A stretch of DNA of 64,000 nt from contig CANJJT010000003.1 of assembly GCA_947474715.1 (NCBI GenBank), forward strand, positions 1 to 64,000, in the 5' to 3' direction. The stretch's first letter is position 1. The number at the start of each line of letters is the position of its first letter. Source of the stretch: CAIYPG01 sp903864555. Lineage in GTDB: Bacteria > Pseudomonadota > Gammaproteobacteria > Burkholderiales > SG8-39. The notes under the pieces were generated by a model, which worked only from the letters and a program-made list of their open reading frames with translations, was not told the DNA's origin and ran no database searches. Position numbers and translations under genes: made by a program. Positions 7,483 through 15,188 of the stretch are shown piece by piece.

Positions 7483-8055
7483 TCAGGGGGCAGGTTTGAC
7501 TTTGACCAGTGATCCATCAATTCCGTTCTGGGCCAATTGTCCACGAACACGATTTATCTCTTCGATGTTGGTTAGGGGGCCGAGACGGACCCGGTACCAA
7601 GTCCCCTTTTCTGGAACATTGGTTGGCTCCACGCCTGCTTCCAGACCAAGCAAGGCTAGTTTTGCTTTCAGATTGTCAGCGTCGGCAGGATTCTGGAAAG
7701 ACCCCGTCTGTATGAAGTAGACGTCCTTGCTTGTCTCTGTGGCTGCATTCGCCGCCTGCTTGGAGGCATCCTTCAATTGCTTGTCAGTGACGGTTTCTTC
7801 CTGACCAGGAAGGATGCGATAGAAGTCGAAACGCGGCTTCTCTTCAGTGGTCGAGGTGGTTTTCGCATCCGGGCCGCTAGTGCCTGATTTTGGCGGTGTT
7901 GCCATGCGATTGGTGAACGGTACCGGCGTCTTGAAGAAATAGATGGCTATCGCTGCCGCCATACCCAAGCCCAGCAGAAATCCTATGAAAAGTCCCAGCA
8001 GTAATCCGCTGCCCTTGGAGCGTTCGGTGGGTCTTGGTTTGTAGTCCTTGGTCAC
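7483..8055 (-). CDS. SPOR-domain cell-division protein (FtsN-like topology)
   Basis: This 190-residue bitopic membrane protein has a basic cytoplasmic tail (residues 1-16), one transmembrane segment at about 17-40 (GLLLGLFIGFLLGLGMAAAI), a low-complexity periplasmic linker, and a C-terminal SPOR domain at about 110-188. That domain begins YFIQTGSFQNPADADNLKAK and contains TWYRVRLGPL. SPOR domains bind denuded septal peptidoglycan, so the protein should localise to the division site, although the sequence is too diverged to call it FtsN outright. It sits between argS (39 bases upstream) and dsbA. Confidence 0.9.
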   Translation of the reverse strand: MTKDYKPRPTERSKGSGLLLGLFIGFLLGLGMAAAIAIYFFKTPVPFTNRMATPPKSGTSGPDAKTTSTTEEKPRFDFYRILPGQEETVTDKQLKDASKQAANAATETSKDVYFIQTGSFQNPADADNLKAKLALLGLEAGVEPTNVPEKGTWYRVRLGPLTNIEEINRVRGQLAQNGIDGSLVKVKPAP

Positions 8056-8094
8056 ATCAGGCCTTGTTGAGGATGAGTCTGAACAACAATCCGG

Positions 8095-9771
8095 TTACAT
8101 GCGATCCGGAGCGCTGACGCCCAGAATGGAAAGACCATTGCTCAATACTTGGCGAACCGCAAGTGCCAAGGCCAGTCGGGCCATTCTCACCTGTTTTTCA
8201 TCGACAAGAAATCGCTCGGCATTATAGTAACTGTGGAACTCGCCGGCCAGTTCCCGCAGGTAGAAGGCCACCTGATGCGGGGTAAATTCACGGGAGGCGT
8301 TTTCGAGTACCTCTGGGTATTCCCCAAGACTTTGGAGTAAAGCCAACTCGCGCGGGCCAGTGAGAGAGGTCAGTTCGGCTTTTTCAACTTCGCTTCGTTC
8401 ACTCTTGTCGACCTGATCAAAGACCGAGCAGATACGTGCATGAGCATATTGCACATAGTAAACCGGATTATCCTCCGACTGTGATTTGGCCAAGTCAATG
8501 TCGAAAGTGAACTCGCTGTCTGACTTACGAGATACCAGAAAAAAACGGGTTGCGTCACGGCCCACGTCGTCAATGAGATCACGAAGGGTGACGTAGGAAC
8601 CAGCACGCTTGCTGATCCGGACTTCTTCTCCGCCCTTCATGACAGTGACCATTTTGTGCAGGACGTAGTCGGGATAGCCGGGCGGAATGCTTTTGCCTAC
8701 CGCCTGCAATCCAGCCCGAACGCGAGTCACAGTACTGTGATGATCTGAACCCTGGACATTTATGGCGCGCTGGAACCCCCGCTCCCATTTAGTGACATGA
8801 TAGGCCACATCCGGCACGAAGTAGGTATAGCTGCCGTCGGACTTGCGCATGACACGGTCCTTGTCGTCACCGTAATCGGTGGTCTTCAGCCACAGCGCAC
8901 CATCCTTTTCATAGGTGCGCCCTGCATTGACCATTGCGTCCACCACTTGATTCACCCGGCCCTCACTGTAGAGGGAAGATTCCAGATAATAATTGCCGAA
9001 ACGCACGCCGAATGCCTGTAGATCTTCATCTTGTTCCCGGCGCAAATAGGCGACCGAGAAGCGACGGATAGAATCGAGATCACCGGTATCGCCATTCGCG
9101 GTTACTGGCGCAAGGCCGTCTGCCGCGACCGTCTTCCCTGCAAGAAAGTCTTTTGCGATATCGTTAATGTATTCTCCTCGATAACCGTCTGCCGGCCACT
9201 CAGGAGATTCAGGAGCAATGCTACTTGCGCGCGCTTGTACTGACAGAGCGAGATTGTGTATCTGTGACCCCGCGTCGTTGTAGTAAAACTCCCTAGTGAC
9301 ACTGAAACCCTGTGATTCGAGCAGAGCGGATATTGCATCCCCGAGAGCTGCCTGGCGTCCGTGCCCCACGTGCAGAGGGCCGGTTGGATTTGCCGACACG
9401 AATTCCACAATCACTGGCTGGTCTTTAGCCCGTCGGACAAGGCCGAATGTTTTTCCCGCGTTGAGGATGCTTCGGACAATTTGCTGCTTGGCGTCGGGGC
9501 GCAGTTTCAGGTTGATGAAGCCGGCGCCTGCAACTTCGCTCGACGCGAGCCACGGCGATTCCGGAAGGGCTGCGACCAGTTCAGCCGCAATTGTCCTGGG
9601 AGCTTGCTTGAGGAGTTTGCCTAGCTGCATCGCAACGGGACAGGAATAGTCCCCGTGCTGAGCTTGCTTGGGACGTTCCAGGGTGATTAACGCTGCAGGC
9701 TGCTGTGGCGCGACCTTCCCCATTGCGTGAGCCAGCAATTCGATCAGGTGGGACTTTATTTCGGTGGACAT
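8095..9771 (-). CDS. argS: arginyl-tRNA synthetase
   Basis: The 558-residue class I aminoacyl-tRNA synthetase attaches arginine to tRNA-Arg in the cytoplasm. An N-terminal Arg_tRNA_synt_N domain (1-90) precedes the catalytic core, with the HIGH-type motif in NPTGPLHVGHGRQAALGD near residues 130-147. The KMSKS counterpart appears as RISKRAGSYVTL, the usual degenerate form in ArgRS. The C-terminal DALR anticodon-binding domain ends at about 558. It is the first gene of the argS - SPOR - dsbA transcript. A perfect TATAAT lies 80 bases upstream of its start. Confidence 0.98.
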   Translation of the reverse strand: MSTEIKSHLIELLAHAMGKVAPQQPAALITLERPKQAQHGDYSCPVAMQLGKLLKQAPRTIAAELVAALPESPWLASSEVAGAGFINLKLRPDAKQQIVRSILNAGKTFGLVRRAKDQPVIVEFVSANPTGPLHVGHGRQAALGDAISALLESQGFSVTREFYYNDAGSQIHNLALSVQARASSIAPESPEWPADGYRGEYINDIAKDFLAGKTVAADGLAPVTANGDTGDLDSIRRFSVAYLRREQDEDLQAFGVRFGNYYLESSLYSEGRVNQVVDAMVNAGRTYEKDGALWLKTTDYGDDKDRVMRKSDGSYTYFVPDVAYHVTKWERGFQRAINVQGSDHHSTVTRVRAGLQAVGKSIPPGYPDYVLHKMVTVMKGGEEVRISKRAGSYVTLRDLIDDVGRDATRFFLVSRKSDSEFTFDIDLAKSQSEDNPVYYVQYAHARICSVFDQVDKSERSEVEKAELTSLTGPRELALLQSLGEYPEVLENASREFTPHQVAFYLRELAGEFHSYYNAERFLVDEKQVRMARLALALAVRQVLSNGLSILGVSAPDRM

Positions 9772-9849
9772 TGGATTAGCTGACCAGTGCTTGAGGTCGA
9801 CGCTTGGCTGACTTCAAGGCGCTGCAAAAATGAGGGATTATCGTGAGGA

Positions 9850-9855
9850 ATTATA
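9850..9855 (-). promoter_or_regulatory. candidate -10 element upstream of argS
   Basis: The minus strand reads GGTATAATTCC here, a perfect TATAAT about 79-84 bases before the argS start codon, implying a leader of roughly 70 bases. I see no good -35 at 16-18 bases, so this is a half-supported sigma-70 promoter. The 130-base gap between argS and priA has nothing else recognisable. Confidence 0.4.
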
Positions 9856-9902
9856 CCTGCCATGACCACCTTGGAGAGCACGCAAACTGGGATCCCGCAC
9901 AT

Positions 9903-12089
9903 TCAAAAGTCGGTCGGATCCACATCAACATGCCAGCGGACACCTGCCGGAGGCCGAAATTCGTAGAGCCGTTTGATCCATTCTGTCAGGAATAGCTGCA
10001 GGCGGGTTCGTGAGGCGGCTTGCAGGATGATCTGGACACGCTCGAGTTTGGCAAGACGAGGCATTGCCAGCGGTACTGGTTTGAACACGGTTATATCTGG
10101 ATGTTCTGTAGGTGCCAGACGAATTGCTGCTTCCAGGAAAGACTGTGCAGCTGCTACTTTTGGTGCTTCGGCCCGTAGTGCCGCTTCGTGGACAAAGGGA
10201 GGGAAACCCGCATCCTCGCGTTCCCTGAGGAGCGTTCCTGCAAATCCGGCGTAGTCATGTTCCCGAAGTGCCTGATACAGAGGGTGTGATGGAAAACGGG
10301 TTTGTACCCATACTTCACCCGGAAGGTCTTCCCGGCCAGCACGGCCCGCCACCTGTTCAAGTTGAGCGAAAAGCCGCTCGCTGGCGCGATAGTCGGCTGC
10401 AAACAGGGCGGCATCAGCATTGAGGATTGCGACCAGGGTCAGGCGCTCAAAGTGATGCCCCTTGGCCAGTATTTGCGTGCCCACGAGAATATCCGTCTTG
10501 CCCGTGTGCACTTCATTGAGCATGGCTTCGAGACTTCCTTTGCGGCGGGTGCTATCCCCATCAATTCGCAGGACGCGTGCACTTGGAAACCGCTCATTCA
10601 CCAGATCTTCCAGACGCTGGGTCCCGCGCCCGAGGGGGCGCAGGTCAACATTGCCACAGTTGGGGCATGCGCGGGGCACAGGTGTTGAGTGGCCGCAGTG
10701 ATGGCAGCGAAGGCGCTTCTCGGAAAGATGCACTACTAGATGAGCTGTACAGTCCGGGCAATCTGAAACCCATGCACACGACGGACAGGCCAAGACTGGC
10801 GCGTAGCCGCGTCTGTTGAGGAAAACCAATGATTGCTCCCGGCGCGTCACGCGCCCGGCGAGTGCGGTCAGTACAGGCTCGCTCAAGCCATGCCGTGCCG
10901 GATGGCGCCCTGTATCCACAATGTGCATTCGGGGAAGGGCGGCCTTCACGTGAGCCCGAACGGTCAGTCGGTGCATTTGATAGCGTCCGCTGGACGCGTG
11001 GTGATAAGTTTCAAGAGACGGCGTCGCCGAGGCCAGTATCGCCGGAATTCCAAAACTTCGTGCCCGGAATATTGCGAGGTCGCGCGCGTTATAGCGAAGG
11101 CTGTCCTGTTGTTTAAAGGACGCGTCCTGTTCCTCATCGACAACAATCAGGCCGGGTCTGGCCAGGGGAATAAAAACCGCTAAGCGGGTACCCAGCACGA
11201 TGTCTGCCAGGCCATTCTGGGCATCCAGCCATGAACGCGCACGCTCCATCGCGGTCATCCCGCTGTGTTGCATGACGATCCTCGCGCCCGGAAAGCGGTT
11301 GGTAAAGGCCGCCTGCAAAGCGGGGGTGAGCGCAATCTCTGGGACCAGGACCAGCGCTTGCCGGCCACTCGCCAGTGACCTGGCAACCAGGTGGAGGTAT
11401 ATCTCAGTCTTGCCGCTTCCCGTGATGCCGAAAAGGACATGTACCGAGAATTGGTCCATTCCCTCAGTAATTGCCCTGATTACCCCGGATTGTTCGGAAG
11501 TCAGGGGATGCAGTTCCACAAAATCTGGTGTGGTCGCTGGGGGAGTGCACCTGACAATTTCTTCAGACTTGAGCAAGCCGCGAAAAATGGCTTTTGTAGA
11601 CGCCGGCATAGTAGATACCGCGGCATCGTCCAAGCCATCCTTGGGCCACGATTCTATAAATGCTCGACGCGCTGTCGCCCTCGGAGGAATTGCCAAAAGG
11701 ATCTCGTCCGCACTACGCGCAAGTGAATACTGCGCACGCGCGACCGGCATGGGTTTATCGGTCCGCAATCGCGGTGGTAGTGCCCCTGCCACCACTTCAC
11801 CAAGTGGCTTGTGGTAGTAGGTGGAGCAAAAACGTATCAGGGTCAGCCATTCTCCAGGCAAGGGTGGTGTATCGTTCAGTAGATGTGTAACTGCCTTCAG
11901 TCGGTCCTGGGATACATCGGAGTTTTCGGATACCTCCATGACGACGCCAACGCAGGCTGCATGACCTGCACGGGACTTGCCAAATGGCACGACAACCCTG
12001 CGGCCGATATCGTCCTTCGTTATGTCGGGCGCCAGATAGTCAAAAAGACGCGGCAGCGGCACGTCCAGAGCAACTCTGGCAATGATCAT
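9903..12089 (-). CDS. priA: primosomal protein N' (PriA helicase)
   Basis: The 728-residue length is typical for PriA, the 3'-to-5' helicase that recognises stalled forks and D-loops and reloads the replisome. The N-terminal 3'-end-binding domain (MIIARVALDVPLPRLFDY) is followed by Walker A GITGSGKT at 221-228 and the DExH box VVDEEQD at about 316-322. Between the helicase lobes are eight zinc-binding cysteines as CPSC, CPDC, CHHC and CPNC pairs, then VGTQILAKGHHF and the C-terminal PriA domain. It is preceded by a 279-base AT-rich gap that should contain its promoter and lies downstream of hemE on the same strand. Confidence 0.98.
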   Translation of the reverse strand: MIIARVALDVPLPRLFDYLAPDITKDDIGRRVVVPFGKSRAGHAACVGVVMEVSENSDVSQDRLKAVTHLLNDTPPLPGEWLTLIRFCSTYYHKPLGEVVAGALPPRLRTDKPMPVARAQYSLARSADEILLAIPPRATARRAFIESWPKDGLDDAAVSTMPASTKAIFRGLLKSEEIVRCTPPATTPDFVELHPLTSEQSGVIRAITEGMDQFSVHVLFGITGSGKTEIYLHLVARSLASGRQALVLVPEIALTPALQAAFTNRFPGARIVMQHSGMTAMERARSWLDAQNGLADIVLGTRLAVFIPLARPGLIVVDEEQDASFKQQDSLRYNARDLAIFRARSFGIPAILASATPSLETYHHASSGRYQMHRLTVRAHVKAALPRMHIVDTGRHPARHGLSEPVLTALAGRVTRREQSLVFLNRRGYAPVLACPSCAWVSDCPDCTAHLVVHLSEKRLRCHHCGHSTPVPRACPNCGNVDLRPLGRGTQRLEDLVNERFPSARVLRIDGDSTRRKGSLEAMLNEVHTGKTDILVGTQILAKGHHFERLTLVAILNADAALFAADYRASERLFAQLEQVAGRAGREDLPGEVWVQTRFPSHPLYQALREHDYAGFAGTLLREREDAGFPPFVHEAALRAEAPKVAAAQSFLEAAIRLAPTEHPDITVFKPVPLAMPRLAKLERVQIILQAASRTRLQLFLTEWIKRLYEFRPPAGVRWHVDVDPTDF

Positions 12090-12368
12090 AGGAAGGCGTT
12101 GTCCGATGGCATTATCTTGAGAGGTTTTCTTGGAAGTCTACGATAAAGCCTTGGAATCAGGACATATTATTGTCCTGTGGATAAAAGTGTGTATAGCGTC
12201 AATATCGTTGGTAAATTCTTAGGTTAATCCCTGGAGAACAATCCGGACGCCTAAATATAAATTTTTAAAATCAGATACTTGAAAAAATGGGCCTACTGTG
12301 GAATCCCGAAGTGGGCTCTCCAAGGCGGGGCAGTCCGGATGTGCATAAGTGATAATGCCAAACAGGCC
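12090..12368. other. intergenic gap priA/hemE with a perfect inverted repeat
   Basis: This 279-base AT-rich stretch between the start of priA and the end of hemE contains no supportable gene. At 12158-12177 it holds a perfect 7-base inverted repeat, CAGGACA-6 bases-TGTCCTG, about 70 bases upstream of the priA start. The element lacks the T-run of an intrinsic terminator, so an operator for priA is as likely as a hairpin. A run of A/T at about 12255-12285 could be an upstream promoter element. Confidence 0.4.
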
Positions 12369-13445
12369 TTATAGCCGCACGGTCTCTTGTCGTTGATTAC
12401 GACTCGCGGTGTGTACCGCATCCACCAGAATGCGAACAGCGTCCGGAGGCGTAAATTGGGAAATGCCATGACCGAGATTGAATACATGGCCAGACCCTGT
12501 TCCATAATCTGCAAGTACCAATCCAACTTCTCGGCGAATCGCCTCTTCTGGGGAAAAGAGGACCATAGGATCCAGATTGCCCTGCAGTGCGACCTTGTCG
12601 CCAGTAGCCTGCCTTGCGACGGATAGGCTGGCGGTCCAGTCCAGTCCGACACAATCGCAACCAATCGCGGCGATATCCTTGATCCAGGCTCCCCCTCCCT
12701 TCGTAAATATGATGCTCGGCACGCGTTGTCCGTCGTGGCTCTTGACGAGCGCCGAGATAATTTCTTCCATGTAACGCAGCGAAAATTCTCGGTAGGCGCC
12801 ATGCGACAGACTGCCGCCCCAAGTATCGAAGATCATTATCGCCTGGGCTCCTGATTCGATCTGGGCATTGAGGTAAGCAATAATGGCACGGGTATTTGCT
12901 TCAAGCAGGCTGTGCAAAAGCAGTGGTTCGCTGTAAAGCATGGACTTGATGTTGCGAAACTCCGAACTGCCGCGACCTTCCACCATGTAGCAAGCTAGTG
13001 TGTAGGGGCTACCCGAAAAACCTATCAGTGGTACACGACCTGCGAGGGCTCGCCGAATCTCGCAGACAGCATCCATCACATAGCGCAATTCCACAGCTGG
13101 GTCGGGTTGCCGGAGACTTGCGACGGCGGCCGCATCACGCACGGTGTGATGAAAGCGTGGGCCTTCACCCTCTTCGAAGTACAGTCCCAGCCCCATGGCA
13201 TCGGGTACCGTGAGTATGTCGGAAAACAGTATCGCCGCGTCCAGCGGGAAGCGGTCCAGGGGTTGCAGCGTAACTTCTGTCGCCATCGCAGGCGATGTTG
13301 CCAGCCCCATGAAGCTGCCAGCCTTGCTGCGAAGGCGAGTGTACTCGGGCAGGTAACGTCCAGCTTGACGCATCAACCATACTGGTGTGTAAGGTGTGGG
13401 CTCACGCAATAGTGCCCGTATAAGGGTGTCGTTCTGAAGTTTCAT
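12369..13445 (-). CDS. hemE: uroporphyrinogen decarboxylase
   Basis: The 358-residue enzyme removes four carboxyl groups from uroporphyrinogen III to give coproporphyrinogen III in haem synthesis. It shows the family signature WLMRQAGRYLPEYTRLR near residues 23-39, the catalytic-site block FSDILTVPDAMGLGL, and GFSGSPYTLACYMVEG. The C-terminal NLGHGI appears as FNLGHGISQFTPPDAV. Length and motifs are complete. The EVE-domain gene ends 9 bases upstream of its start, so the two probably share a transcript. Two minus-strand frames inside it are shadows. Confidence 0.98.
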   Translation of the reverse strand: MKLQNDTLIRALLREPTPYTPVWLMRQAGRYLPEYTRLRSKAGSFMGLATSPAMATEVTLQPLDRFPLDAAILFSDILTVPDAMGLGLYFEEGEGPRFHHTVRDAAAVASLRQPDPAVELRYVMDAVCEIRRALAGRVPLIGFSGSPYTLACYMVEGRGSSEFRNIKSMLYSEPLLLHSLLEANTRAIIAYLNAQIESGAQAIMIFDTWGGSLSHGAYREFSLRYMEEIISALVKSHDGQRVPSIIFTKGGGAWIKDIAAIGCDCVGLDWTASLSVARQATGDKVALQGNLDPMVLFSPEEAIRREVGLVLADYGTGSGHVFNLGHGISQFTPPDAVRILVDAVHTASRNQRQETVRL

Positions 13446-13454
13446 GGCTGGTTT

Positions 13455-13934
13455 CTACAATACGGCAAGCTTCATCAGGGTGCGAGTGATGAAAAGCCAT
13501 TCCGTCGGCTCAACGGGTGTGATGGACAGGCGGTTACCTCTCTGTAAAAGTCGCATGCTGGCGAGTTCGGGATGATTTCGCAATTCAGTCAGAGGGACAA
13601 ACTTTGTTATGCGGACCAATTTGATGTCTACATGCATCCAGCGAGGCTTTTCGGTGCTCGCGGCTGCATCAAAGTACTTGCTTTTGCGGTCGAACTGGGT
13701 CGAGTCCGGGTATGCGGTTGATGCCACTTTCGCGATGCCGGCAATACCGGGTTCGGGACAGCTCGAGTGATAAAAAAACACCGCGTCACCGAGACGCATC
13801 TGGTCGCGCATGAAATTTCGAGCCTGGTAGTTGCGTACCCCGAACCAGGGCGTGGTCCTAGTTGAGGATTTCAGAAAGTCATCAATGCCGAATTCGTCGG
13901 GCTCTGATTTCATTAACCAGTAGCTGTTGTTCAT
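13455..13934 (-). CDS. EVE-domain protein
   Basis: The 159-residue protein is a stand-alone EVE domain (PUA-like fold), related to thymocyte nuclear protein 1. It starts YWLMKSEPDEFGIDDF, followed by the WFGVRNYQARNFMR block, GDAVFFYHSSC, and KPRWMHVDIKLV, all typical of the family. EVE domains bind modified bases in nucleic acids, but the bacterial role of this short form is not established. It begins 22 bases after the 6S RNA terminator and ends 9 bases before hemE. Confidence 0.93.
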   Translation of the reverse strand: MNNSYWLMKSEPDEFGIDDFLKSSTRTTPWFGVRNYQARNFMRDQMRLGDAVFFYHSSCPEPGIAGIAKVASTAYPDSTQFDRKSKYFDAAASTEKPRWMHVDIKLVRITKFVPLTELRNHPELASMRLLQRGNRLSITPVEPTEWLFITRTLMKLAVL

Positions 13935-13956
13935 GAGGAGGCGTGCCAGGTTCCGG

Positions 13957-13988
13957 AAAAAAGGGGCGCAGACTCACGCCTGCGCCCC
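13957..13988 (-). terminator. intrinsic terminator of 6S RNA
   Basis: Read on the minus strand, GGGGCGCA at 13988-13981 pairs with TGCGCCCC at 13970-13963 across a 10-base loop, and six U residues follow (13962-13957). This is a textbook rho-independent terminator about 12 bases beyond the 3' end of the 6S RNA closing stem. Confidence 0.92.
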
Positions 13989-14000
13989 AGCTTAGTAGGT

Positions 14001-14188
14001 CCCCGCAGATGCCGCCAGGTCCTGATCCTGAACCAAAGCACAGTTCAAGATGGTTGCTTTCCGGTCACGTCAGGTACATCCGGCTGCATTCAGGGAATGA
14101 GGGACGTGCACACAGTGACACTTGGGTCTGCAACCGAGGTTAGCAATGTTGGTTCAAGAATCTACGAACCTAGGCAAACACCGCAGGG
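14001..14188 (-). ncRNA. ssrS: 6S RNA
   Basis: The roughly 188-base RNA downstream of zapA folds as 6S RNA, which mimics an open promoter and sequesters sigma-70 RNA polymerase. The closing stem pairs CCCUGCGG at the 5' end with the 3' segment CUGCGGGG and continues UUUGCC with GGCGGC after an internal loop. An inner arm pairs CUUGAACC (5' side) with GGUUCAGG (3' side), flanking the large central bulge. The coiled-coil protein - zapA - ssrS order is the standard proteobacterial arrangement, and an intrinsic terminator follows. The exact 5' and 3' ends are estimated from the closing stem. Confidence 0.88.
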
Positions 14189-14210
14189 ACGATCAGTGAG
14201 ACCTGCACGA

Positions 14211-14531
14211 TCAGAGCAGGCGTTCCTGGGGAACTATTGCTTGATCGAGCATGGCCTGCATCAATTTGATTCTACGCTTGAGGGCCTCCATGTCAAAGGA
14301 GGCTTGCTGCGCAGCATCGTTGTGCAATTCCAGGAACTCATGGGCGATGTTCAGACCTGCCATCACGGCAATCCGTTCAGCGCTTGCCACTTTGCCGGCT
14401 GACTTGATCTCGTTCATTTTGTTGTCGAGATAAGCCACTGCCTTGAGAAGATTTTCCCGTTCGTCATCCGCGCAAGCTACCTTGTAGCTGCGGCCCATGA
14501 TGTCAACGTCTAGGGTTTTTGCTTTGGTCAT
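14211..14531 (-). CDS. zapA: cell division protein ZapA
   Basis: The 106-residue protein has the ZapA layout: an N-terminal beta-rich head (DVDIMGRSYKVACADDER) and a long C-terminal coiled coil (MNEIKSAGKVASAERIAVMA, then FLELHNDAAQQ). ZapA cross-links FtsZ protofilaments at the Z ring. It lies between the small coiled-coil gene (34 bases upstream) and 6S RNA, which may be processed from or transcribed with it. Confidence 0.94.
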   Translation of the reverse strand: MTKAKTLDVDIMGRSYKVACADDERENLLKAVAYLDNKMNEIKSAGKVASAERIAVMAGLNIAHEFLELHNDAAQQASFDMEALKRRIKLMQAMLDQAIVPQERLL

Positions 14532-14565
14532 GTTTCAGAAAACCATACTAGAGATGCCTCATCCC

Positions 14566-14757
14566 TTAATCGGGAATGCGTTGCAAGAGTCCCTCTAACC
14601 GTGTGCGGGCTCCGTCAATTTTTTCAGCGAGACCCCGTCGAGCGCTCTCAGAATCGGCCAGTTGCTGGCGCAACTCCCGATTCTCCTCGCGCAGCCGAAG
14701 GCACAGGTCCAAGGTTTGCCTGATTTTCGTTTCGAGAGCGGATAACTCACTTTCCAT
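14566..14757 (-). CDS. small coiled-coil protein, TIGR02449/ZapB-like
   Basis: The 63-residue protein is almost entirely heptad-repeat coiled coil (ESELSALETKIRQTLDLCLR, then LREENRELRQQLADSES) and rich in Glu, Arg and Leu. Its size, composition and position directly upstream of zapA match the TIGR02449-type/ZapB-like proteins that help position the Z ring. The family assignment rests on synteny as much as sequence. Its promoter should lie in the 100 bases before the btuB leader, which is divergent. Confidence 0.8.
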   Translation of the reverse strand: MESELSALETKIRQTLDLCLRLREENRELRQQLADSESARRGLAEKIDGARTRLEGLLQRIPD

Positions 14758-14869
14758 GCGGGCACTATAGTTTCAAAAACCCTGAAAAGTCAAGGTCTAA
14801 CGGTTCACTCTCAATGTAGATTCATGCAAATACGTCACTTAATCGAAACTGATAAAATATTGGCACTCG

Positions 14870-15069
14870 TTCAGGTGTCCCGGTTGGATTCTTATCCACC
14901 CGGGGTGAAACGGGAAACAGGTGAAAGGGTCATGAGCTAGGTCATGGCTCTCATTCCTGTGCTGCCCCCGCAACGGTAAGCGTTTGCGGGCGCGTCAACA
15001 AGCCACTGTGGGCACTTGCTCATGGGAAGGCGGCGCGCCTGATCCCGCCAGCCCGGAGACCGGCCTGAA
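14870..15069 (+). promoter_or_regulatory. cobalamin (AdoCbl-type) riboswitch
   Basis: The region has the conserved cobalamin riboswitch elements in order: a closing stem TTCAGG (14870-14875) with CCTGAA (15064-15069), a GGTGAAACGGGAA segment, the core CTGCCCCCGCAACGGTAAG, the AAGCCACTG element, GGGAAGGCG, and the B12 box GCCAGCCCGGAGACCGGCC. It lies about 120 bases upstream of a btuB-type receptor, as expected for repression of B12 uptake when cobalamin is plentiful. A -10-like GATAAAAT sits near 14850 just before it. The 430-base gap between the coiled-coil gene and btuB is accounted for by this element and its expression platform. Confidence 0.95.
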
Positions 15070-15188
15070 GCGATACACGGCATACCGCGGACGGGCGGCA
15101 GGGCTCTTTGAATCCTCATGTTCTCTCCCGGTTGTAATTTCGTTACATACCTTACAGGTCCCGCGGGGATGCGGGCCAGGGAGAAGCA
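15070..15188 (+). promoter_or_regulatory. expression platform and ribosome-binding site of btuB
   Basis: The ribosome-binding site GGGAGA at 15179-15184 lies four bases before the ATG. TCTCCC at 15124-15129, about 50 bases upstream, is its exact complement and could hide it. No U-run terminator is visible in this segment. Translational control by sequestering the Shine-Dalgarno sequence is therefore the likeliest mechanism, although the anti-sequestering pairing was not worked out. Confidence 0.5.

Noticed and set aside
12293..12822. Minus-strand frames overlapping the end of hemE
   Set aside because: They lie in a second frame of hemE, whose protein is complete and full length; no similarity to a family.
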